This document shows positions 7,547-12,372 of a stretch of DNA of 12,372 nt, one piece after another (within the stretch, counting starts at the first letter, position 1; every line of letters starts with the position of its first letter). Made by a program: the position numbers and the translations under genes. The DNA lies in the NCBI GenBank assembly GCA_021107345.1, contig JAIOSX010000294.1, forward strand, positions 1-12,372, in the 5' to 3' direction. Below the pieces are notes generated by a model. That model searched no databases and was not told the DNA's origin. It worked only from the letters and a program-made list of their open reading frames with translations. The DNA is from Candidatus Aegiribacteria sp. (GTDB taxonomy: Bacteria > Fermentibacterota > Fermentibacteria > Fermentibacterales > Fermentibacteraceae).

Positions 7547-8945
7547 TACCGCTGAAGCGGATTATCCTGCCATCCAGGTTAATAACGGATGGCTCACTCT
7601 CAAGTTCAATGCTGCCAACAGTGCCTTCTCCCCACGCAGTGACCAGAGCTCCGGTAGAATTGTCAGGGCCCTCGAGCTCCGCCATGCCGGAGAATTTCCA
7701 GGTTACGGGCGCAGTGTTCAAATCCCTCGTGAATCCTGTTTGAGTTTCGTGCCAGGCCGGTGAAAGCGAACCATGATTCTCCTGAGTGGAAAATACCGCA
7801 GGAGGTTTTCCCGCAAGCCGGAGTACTCTTTTCCAGTCTCTTTCAAGCCTCTCTTTAGAACCTGTATCCCTGGCAAAGGAAGCTCCTCTTTCCGAGAGGG
7901 TATTCCTGATATCCGGTCTGCTTTCCAGTAGCAGTATAGCAGTGCGAATGCCTTGAACAATACTGTCAGGTGGTACCCTTATCACCACATCGGATGGGAG
8001 GTTATTGAACGATCCTGTAGCTGTTACGATGGACGGTATGCCGGCCCTCAATACTTCAAGAAGACTGCCGGATGTTTCACCGCATGTCGGGTGCCTGACA
8101 TCAAAAACATAATCCAGCGTTCTTATCCAACCCTGATATTCCTTCTCATCAAGCCTTCCCGTTTTCCTGACCCATTCCGGTAATTCATCGGGGTAATTTC
8201 CACCGATCAGAATAAGCCCTGTGTCTGGAATATCGTTCCTGATAAATTCAACGGCCTCGATAATGCTCTCAAGGTTCCTGCCGGGATGGTTGTTTCCCAC
8301 CATTCCTAAACAGAGGGAAAAAGGTCTGGAAGGTATTTCCAGTTCAGGAAGAGGGCTGAGTGGGTGCCCTATGGATAGAACTCTGCCTTCCGGGTACGAC
8401 TTATTGATTATGGAAGCTGCATAGGAATTAAGACATACAGCGGAATGAGACGCGTGAAGGGCTCTTCCTATCAAAGGGTACCGCTTAAGCTTTCTGTCGT
8501 AATCAGTAACAGGGATATTCCCGTCTGCAAGGTCCTTTTCCACGACTTCTGCAGCAGGCCCGTAACAGAATACCAGTTCCCTCCTGTATTCCTCCATCCT
8601 GTTACTCTCGAGATAGCAGTGCCGGAGCATATGATGAAGGACAGTCTCATGAAATAGAGCCGTTCCGCCAAATTTGTACAATGCCTGTACTACCGGAAAA
8701 CAATGCGGCGAATTGCCTATCTGGAATATTCTGGCAACGGGTAGATTGTATTCCTCAAGATCTTCAATTGGCAGGCTTCTTACATCTGCAGGAAGAGTTG
8801 AAGGGTCGCTACCACGTGGGTAGGCTACCGTCCAATCTACGAAATCCGCTGTGCTTTCGAGCACTCTCAGCGCATATGTCGCCAGTCCGGTTTGCATCGG
8901 GGGCAAAGGTGTTGCAAGAAGCGCTTCTATCCTTTCCTCAGACAT
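7515..8945 (-). CDS. GT4-type (GT-B fold) glycosyltransferase with C-terminal accessory domain
   Basis: Residues 6-380 look like a GT-B enzyme. The N-terminal P-L-P-P-M-Q-T-G-L-A-T-Y-A (13-25) matches the P-x-x-S-G-(I/V)-A-x-Y loop of one GT4 subgroup. G-M-V-G-N-N-H-P-G-R-N (214-224) starts the donor domain, and G-E-T-S-G-S-L-L-E-V-L-R-A-G-I-P (289-304) is the donor-binding block in its G-E-x-S variant, where the two Glu residues (E290, E297) are separated by six rather than seven residues. Residues 380-476 are an added beta-rich segment beginning near P-A-W-H-E-T-Q-T-G (396-404), not needed for the GT-B fold. The start is well supported by GGAGGGGAG immediately upstream. The gene overlaps its upstream neighbour by 8 bp. 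Donor and acceptor sugars are unknown. Confidence 0.85.
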   Translation of the reverse strand: MSEERIEALLATPLPPMQTGLATYALRVLESTADFVDWTVAYPRGSDPSTLPADVRSLPIEDLEEYNLPVARIFQIGNSPHCFPVVQALYKFGGTALFHETVLHHMLRHCYLESNRMEEYRRELVFCYGPAAEVVEKDLADGNIPVTDYDRKLKRYPLIGRALHASHSAVCLNSYAASIINKSYPEGRVLSIGHPLSPLPELEIPSRPFSLCLGMVGNNHPGRNLESIIEAVEFIRNDIPDTGLILIGGNYPDELPEWVRKTGRLDEKEYQGWIRTLDYVFDVRHPTCGETSGSLLEVLRAGIPSIVTATGSFNNLPSDVVIRVPPDSIVQGIRTAILLLESRPDIRNTLSERGASFARDTGSKERLERDWKRVLRLAGKPPAVFSTQENHGSLSPAWHETQTGFTRDLNTAPVTWKFSGMAELEGPDNSTGALVTAWGEGTVGSIELESEPSVINLDGRIIRFSGNGWVSNVIWK

Positions 8946-9750
8946 CTCCCCTCCATATCCGGAGCCGCAGCTGAACTAGCTGAAGAAACATTTCCATTAT
9001 GGGAGCTATCCTGACCCACGCGAAAATTCCCTTCCTGTAGCTCTCACATGATACATTCCCTGCCCTTCTGGGGTAGTGTGATACGGGAAGCTGCCGGATT
9101 CTGTAACCGTACATCAGCGGCAGCAGAAGGAGTTCAAGGTCAGCAACACTGGAAGATGATCTTAGACTTATATTTGCGAAGATCTCACGCCTGAAAAGTT
9201 TGAAGGAAGAGTCCACATCCTTGAATCCGCCGAAAAAGAATATGTAAGTAAGCGTATTGTATGCGAAAGAATAGATGAGCCTCATCAGAGGATCCTTCCT
9301 CCTTCGCCTGAAACCGGATATTACATCTGCTCCATCGCGAATACTCCAGAGCATTTCAAGCTCACTCAAATCGAACTGCCCGTCACAATCGGTATAGAAA
9401 ATCCAGGACATTGATGAAGAGGATATACCTGTTCTGAGAGCACTTCCGATACCTCTGTTTATAGTGTGCCTTACAAGTTTTACACCCTGATATGCATTTG
9501 TTAGTTCCTCCGTTATCTCAGCAGTTCTATCTGAGGAACCATCGTCAACAACAATTATTTCCCATTCAACACCGAGCCCTGTTAACACCTCAATGGCTGT
9601 TTCAACCATGTACTCCACGTTTTCTTCTTCGTTGAATGCGGGGAATACTACCGAAATGCCTTCCCGATAATGGTCTTTGATAAACAGCCCCTCGCTGGAT
9701 TTTGTGAACAAAATATTTAATACGGGTAGAAAATACCCCAAGAGAAACAT
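8938..9750 (-). CDS. GT2 family, DPM1-like polyprenyl-phosphate sugar synthase
   Basis: This 270-residue protein has a GT-A domain from about residue 31. Motifs are I-S-V-V-F-P-A-F-N-E-E-E-N (32-44), I-I-V-V-D-D-G-S-S-D-R-T (65-76), N-R-G-I-G-S-A-L-R-T-G (98-108), the metal-binding T-D-C-D-G-Q-F-D (120-127), D-V-D-S-S-F-K-L-F (178-186) and a late H-Y-P-R-R-A-G basic segment (225-231). These match dolichyl/undecaprenyl-phosphate mannose or glucose synthases, which load a sugar on a polyprenyl phosphate at the inner membrane face. Its product would feed the GT-C enzymes downstream in the same operon. The length is close to that of short DPM1-type enzymes. The first 15 residues are hydrophobic, but there is no C-terminal membrane pair. 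The ATG has no visible ribosome site, and 42 bp separate it from the preceding gene, so expression may depend on read-through. Confidence 0.88.
   Translation of the reverse strand: MFLLGYFLPVLNILFTKSSEGLFIKDHYREGISVVFPAFNEEENVEYMVETAIEVLTGLGVEWEIIVVDDGSSDRTAEITEELTNAYQGVKLVRHTINRGIGSALRTGISSSSMSWIFYTDCDGQFDLSELEMLWSIRDGADVISGFRRRRKDPLMRLIYSFAYNTLTYIFFFGGFKDVDSSFKLFRREIFANISLRSSSSVADLELLLLPLMYGYRIRQLPVSHYPRRAGNVSCESYRKGIFAWVRIAPIMEMFLQLVQLRLRIWRGDV
8946..8954 (-). promoter_or_regulatory. GGAGGGGAG ribosome site for the GT-B gene at 7515-8945
   Basis: A purine run with a perfect GGAGG core ends directly at the ATG of 8943-8945, leaving four bases between core and start. It lies within the last codons of the GT2 gene and supports independent loading of ribosomes at this gene. 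Confidence 0.65.
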
Positions 9751-9792
9751 GAAGTCTACTGAATAGATGACAGGAACTGAAGCAACCTGGTA

Positions 9793-10134
9793 TTATGCAG
9801 AGCTGCTGAAAGGAACCTGAGTTTCTTTTCCACAAAGTACCATGCAGCCGCTTCCTGAGGCCGGAGCTGCCCACTCCAGATCAAATCTTAATTGAGTTTC
9901 GCCTTCCTTTTTATCCGTTAGAAACCATTTACCGTCTCTACAGGCATAATCGCTGCTGAGATGTTCCTTATCGATAACAAGTATTGAATACCTGTTGCCT
10001 GCTGTACCGAATACGCTGAGTGAAATAATACCGGTCTCAGAGCCTGAAGCCAGCATCCAGTCTCCTGTGCATTGTTGAATCGAATGAATGACTTCGGAAA
10101 AAGGGTTTCCGAATGAATCTGAAATAAAGTTCAT
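9793..10134 (-). CDS. Small hypothetical protein at the head of the glycan operon
   Basis: I do not recognise this 113-residue protein. It lacks a signal peptide and membrane helix, has three Cys residues (22, 69, 97), and alternates short hydrophobic strands with polar turns, suggesting a small soluble alpha/beta or beta-barrel domain. The start at the ATG of 10132-10134 is strongly supported: GGAGG lies five bases upstream, whereas the in-frame ATG at 10144-10146 overlaps that ribosome site. A near-consensus promoter with a palindrome over its -35 box lies just upstream, so this is the first gene transcribed. The next gene starts 42 bp later with no visible terminator between, so co-transcription with the glycosyltransferases is likely. 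A regulatory or structural role is possible, but nothing in the sequence shows it. Confidence 0.7.
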   Translation of the reverse strand: MNFISDSFGNPFSEVIHSIQQCTGDWMLASGSETGIISLSVFGTAGNRYSILVIDKEHLSSDYACRDGKWFLTDKKEGETQLRFDLEWAAPASGSGCMVLCGKETQVPFSSSA

Positions 10135-10139
10135 AATTA

Positions 10140-10144
10140 CCTCC
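10140..10144 (-). promoter_or_regulatory. Strong Shine-Dalgarno site for the 113-residue gene
   Basis: On the minus strand GGAGG is followed by five bases (TAATT) and then ATG, an ideal spacing. It decides the start at 10134, because the alternative in-frame ATG at 10144-10146 shares its G with this site. Confidence 0.8.
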
Positions 10145-10161
10145 ATAAATATTACAGAGGT

Positions 10162-10190
10162 AGTATAGTATGAAAAAGAGAGAATGTAAA
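10162..10190 (-). promoter_or_regulatory. Sigma70-type promoter driving the leftward operon
   Basis: On the minus strand a -35 box TTTACA (10185-10190; 5 of 6 matches to TTGACA) and a -10 box TATACT (10162-10167; 5 of 6 matches to TATAAT) are separated by exactly 17 bases. Transcription would begin near 10155, giving a short leader of about 20 bases before the small gene. No comparable promoter was seen between the following genes, so this is the best candidate to drive the whole glycan operon. Promoter consensus in this lineage is assumed, not known. Confidence 0.65.
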
Positions 10191-10202
10191 CACTTGTTTA
10201 CA
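10185..10202. promoter_or_regulatory. Perfect 18-bp palindrome over the -35 box (putative operator)
   Basis: The sequence TGTAAACACTTGTTTACA consists of two perfect 8-base inverted arms with a 2-base centre. The left arm contains the -35 box of the leftward promoter, so a dimeric repressor bound here would block RNA polymerase. AGAG and CTCT on the outer sides extend the dyad imperfectly. An alternative reading is a weak intrinsic terminator for the upstream surface-protein genes, since TTCTCTCTTTTT follows on the minus strand; the A/T-rich arms and tiny loop argue against this. No regulator gene lies in the window. Confidence 0.6.
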
Positions 10203-10273
10203 CTCTTCAGCTTCATCTTCTTCAAGCTGTTCTGAAAGGCTAATCCTACCCTACTCCATTTCGATAATGAACT

Positions 10274-11722
10274 CTATTGCTGAATTTTCAGTACTCTTAC
10301 AGAACCAGTGTTTCCGGCGGAAGCTCCGCGAATCATGTAGTTCCCGGCTGGAAGCTCATTTCTTTCAGAGTCGCATCCGTCCCACAGAAAAGAGTTTCCC
10401 CCGTTTCCATACAGTACCCTGACTATACGACCGGATATATCGTAAACAACCAGCTGACCGGGAAGCGGATCAGCGGTAACACTAATTGAAACGCTTTCCG
10501 AAAAAGGATTCAAGGATGGTGAAAGAATAATACCTCCTGGAACAACAGCTTCCCCGGTCTCCTCCTCGACTCCGAGCCAGTTGTGGTCGAACCAGCCCAT
10601 TACAATGTAATAGGCGTTCGGATGAACTTCCGGATAGTATGCATTCCAGATCGCGAAAACATCACCAAGTTCGTTTGTTGTTGCACTCAAAACAAAAATA
10701 TTCTGCAGTTCCTCATCAGTGTAGTCGTAGGCTGAATACGGTTCCTCTACAAAATCGCCGTTCTGGTCGATAATCGCGAACTTGATATGCCTGGGGTAAT
10801 CCTGTTCCGATTCGATCCAGAGGAGATAGAACCTGTCACCCGATGGGGTAGGCAGGATGTTCTGAAAGGTGGAACCGAACGGAGGAGCCCAGATCTCCCG
10901 ATCACTTATCAGTACCTCACCGGATTCGCTATCTATCTTGCACAATGTAAGATAGTTCCAGCTTCTACTTACTTTAAAAAAACAGTACACATCACCTTCA
11001 TTATCAAGTGCCATCCTGTAAATACTGCTAAAATGTATCAGATCTTCTATAAGGCTCACAGTGGGTATTGTAACATTTCCATCAAGGTCGTACTGGATGT
11101 AATCGGGCCAAAGATCATCTCCCATGAAAACAATGTGAACACGCTCCCCGTCAACAAGAACGCGAGGTGTACTGAAACTGCCGGGAATGGTGTCGCGCCA
11201 TACCTCGCCAGCACCAGGCTCGAAAACTCCGTAACAACATACTCTTCCCAATGTTACATCTGATATTTCAAACACGGAATGTATCCGACCAAGCGTATCA
11301 CTGGAAGAGTGAATAAATGAATAGGATACGCAAGGATCGGGAATATATAGAGTGGTGGAAATAGCTTCCTCACCATCCTGCTCTCGAACACAATAATACC
11401 CTGGTACTCCCTGACGCCACACTATTGTAACACTGTCTTCATCAACAAGAGTACCTGTTGGATTAATAGACCATACATCATCAGAAATCATGGTCTCGGG
11501 ATGAAGTACCGTTCCATCAGGCTGAATCACCTTGTATCCCACTCTGGTTTCCTGATTGTACTTATCCCATGAAATATGCAAAGTATTTCCATTCACAACT
11601 TCCAGAGCTTTATCCATACCGCTGTTGTAACTCCAGAGATCGTTTACAATCAGAAGTTCGCTCCACCCCGGCGCATGTGTAACAAGGATGGAGCAGGATA
11701 AAAGCAGAGTTGACAGCATCAT
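10274..11722 (-). CDS. Secreted beta-propeller-like protein with T9SS-type C-terminal sorting domain
   Basis: This 482-residue protein starts with a short hydrophobic signal peptide (about residues 2-17; Cys10 leaves a lipoprotein signal as a weaker option). Residues 45-360 hold about seven repeats of a strand ending in an aromatic, for example L-H-I-S-W, V-T-I-V-W, V-H-I-V-F, V-Y-C-F-F, F-Y-L-L-W and V-F-A-I-W, spaced roughly 50 residues apart, as in a beta-propeller. Residues 398-482 form a typical sorting domain: S-P-S-L-N-P-F-S-E-S, then L-V-V-Y-D-I-S-G-R-I-V, a W-D-G turn, L-P-A-G-N-Y and a terminal V-L-K-I. Such domains direct proteins through the type IX system to the outer surface and are then removed. 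The first ATG overlaps the upstream stop as ATGA; the adjacent second ATG has the better GGAGG spacing. No enzymatic motif was seen. Confidence 0.85.
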   Translation of the reverse strand: MMLSTLLLSCSILVTHAPGWSELLIVNDLWSYNSGMDKALEVVNGNTLHISWDKYNQETRVGYKVIQPDGTVLHPETMISDDVWSINPTGTLVDEDSVTIVWRQGVPGYYCVREQDGEEAISTTLYIPDPCVSYSFIHSSSDTLGRIHSVFEISDVTLGRVCCYGVFEPGAGEVWRDTIPGSFSTPRVLVDGERVHIVFMGDDLWPDYIQYDLDGNVTIPTVSLIEDLIHFSSIYRMALDNEGDVYCFFKVSRSWNYLTLCKIDSESGEVLISDREIWAPPFGSTFQNILPTPSGDRFYLLWIESEQDYPRHIKFAIIDQNGDFVEEPYSAYDYTDEELQNIFVLSATTNELGDVFAIWNAYYPEVHPNAYYIVMGWFDHNWLGVEEETGEAVVPGGIILSPSLNPFSESVSISVTADPLPGQLVVYDISGRIVRVLYGNGGNSFLWDGCDSERNELPAGNYMIRGASAGNTGSVRVLKIQQ

Positions 11723-12372
11723 TCCTCCAGAAGAACACCGGTACGAGCAATATCATGCTGACACTGCGGCCATGGAGAATAACCCGGGGTACATTCACCG
11801 AGTTCCCACACATGAAGGTAATTGTCCATGGTTCCGAACACAACTTCAACATAACCGTCGTTGTCGATGTCTGCTATTACAAAACCGCCGTTAACTTCAA
11901 ATGGAAGAGTGTACGGGAAACCAATAGTGGAAAGTGGGTCACCAGTATTATCGAATGCCATCACTGACCCTTCTCTTGTCGCAACGAGCAAATCCGCTAA
12001 ATCAATATCATCCAGATTTCCCAGCGCGGGGAACGGAGGTCGATTGTTTCCAGGATCAGGATATACATTTACTTCCCATCCAGTAACCAGATCGCCGTCT
12101 TCATCCCACGCCATCGCCTGGTTCTCGGCGTTGGCGATGATCCTGTCAGCTTGATTAACCGGCAACTCCCAGTCCGCCATGACGCAGCAGAGAACATAGT
12201 CTGACGACAGCATGGGCGGATCGCAGGAAAGCGGTAATGAAATATCCTCCGGATCGAGAAGAAATACGGGTGAATAGTTGGAAGCGGATTTACTCCTCGA
12301 AAGGGCTATCATGTCCCCGCTCATGGGAAGGCTGCCGGCTGCGGGTATCCCCCAGAAATAACTATCAGTCCA
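11719..12372 (-). CDS. C-terminal part of an FG-GAP/VCBS-like repeat protein, 5' end off the window
   Basis: The frame is open to the right edge, giving 217 residues of the C-terminus; the ATG at 12322-12324 is internal, since 16 further codons precede it with no stop. Two repeat units are visible, each with an Asp-rich calcium-loop-like motif: N-L-D-D-I-D-L-A-D-L-L-V-A (119-131) and D-I-D-N-D-G-Y-V-E-V-V-F-G (168-180). Each is followed by a short V-x-A-F-D or L-H-V-W-E strand, as in FG-GAP/VCBS propellers of surface proteins. The end, W-P-Q-C-Q-H-D-I-A-R-T-G, matches the W-P-x-x-x-H-D-x-x-x-T-G closing motif common in such proteins of FCB-group and candidate-phylum bacteria. No sorting domain follows: the protein stops a few residues later and overlaps the next gene by 4 bp. 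The missing N-terminal part might hold a protease, but that cannot be seen. Confidence 0.8.
   Translation of the reverse strand, partial: WTDSYFWGIPAAGSLPMSGDMIALSRSKSASNYSPVFLLDPEDISLPLSCDPPMLSSDYVLCCVMADWELPVNQADRIIANAENQAMAWDEDGDLVTGWEVNVYPDPGNNRPPFPALGNLDDIDLADLLVATREGSVMAFDNTGDPLSTIGFPYTLPFEVNGGFVIADIDNDGYVEVVFGTMDNYLHVWELGECTPGYSPWPQCQHDIARTGVLLEE

Noticed and set aside
7549..7560. Perfect inverted repeat CCGCTGAAGCGG just before the start of the GT-C-like gene
   Set aside because: It is only 12 bases, sits inside the coding end of the upstream gene, and could easily be chance; a translational role would need RNA structure data.
9751..9792. Gap between the small gene and the GT2 gene examined for a promoter or terminator
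   Set aside because: No convincing -35/-10 pair and no stem with a T-run could be found in these 42 bases.
10037..10225. Minus-strand frame of 62 codons spanning the promoter region
   Set aside because: It runs across the promoter, palindrome and ribosome site and overlaps the well-supported small gene in another frame; the hydrophobic stretch comes from translating the T-rich promoter.
10208..10229. Hairpin CAGCTT / AAGCTG with a 10-base loop after the surface-protein gene
   Set aside because: The stem has only six pairs and no T-run follows on either strand, so it was not called as a terminator.
10787..11263. Plus-strand frame of 158 codons
   Set aside because: It is antisense to the propeller protein, whose repeats and sorting domain are clear; the antisense product shows no domain and no ribosome site was evident.
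1..12372. CRISPR arrays, tRNA or rRNA genes, insertion sequences, phage or attachment sites
   Set aside because: Nothing of the kind was seen: coding density is near complete, with no repeat arrays, transposase motifs or cloverleaf-like gaps.

Overview
The window reads as a bacterial chromosome segment in which every supported gene lies on the minus strand, so transcription runs from right to left. A C-terminal sorting domain of the type IX secretion (Por_Secre_tail) kind in the protein at 10274-11722, plus FG-GAP-like repeats next to it, point to the Fibrobacterota-Chlorobiota-Bacteroidota (FCB) group. The general style resembles the uncultivated candidate phyla of that group (Fermentibacteria-like lineages). 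That placement is inference: there is no rRNA or universal marker gene here.

Right part (10274-12372): two secreted or surface proteins. The first is the C-terminal part of an FG-GAP/VCBS-like repeat protein that runs off the right edge. It overlaps by 4 bp (ATGA) a 482-residue protein with a signal peptide, about seven beta-propeller-like repeats and a T9SS-type sorting domain. No clear terminator follows.

Control region (about 10135-10273): a near-consensus sigma70-type promoter (TTTACA, 17 bp, TATACT) points left. A perfect 18-bp palindrome covers its -35 box, and a strong GGAGG ribosome site precedes a small unrecognised gene (9793-10134).

Left part (1-9750): eight tightly packed genes, nearly all overlapping by 4 to 32 bp. 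In order of transcription they are: a DPM1/polyprenyl-phosphate-sugar-synthase-like GT2; a GT4-type GT-B enzyme with an extra C-terminal domain; a large polytopic GT-C-like membrane protein; two GT4 glycosyltransferases; a rhamnosyltransferase-like GT2 with an extra C-terminal domain; a seven-helix membrane protein with an extracytoplasmic beta-rich tail; and a GT-C (ArnT/PMT-like) glycosyltransferase cut by the left edge. Together they look like a cell-surface glycan or protein-glycosylation operon. Cytosolic enzymes would build a lipid-linked glycan and a polyprenyl-phosphate sugar, and the membrane GT-C enzymes would use them on the outer face of the membrane. No sugar-nucleotide synthesis gene, flippase, polymerase or ligase is seen here.

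Two points deserve attention. The GT4 gene at 4812-5930 clearly begins about 55 codons upstream of its first ATG, where only ATT, ATA or CTG are available as start codons. Also, two of the glycosyltransferases, and possibly the small membrane protein, carry extra C-terminal beta-rich domains that may be related.
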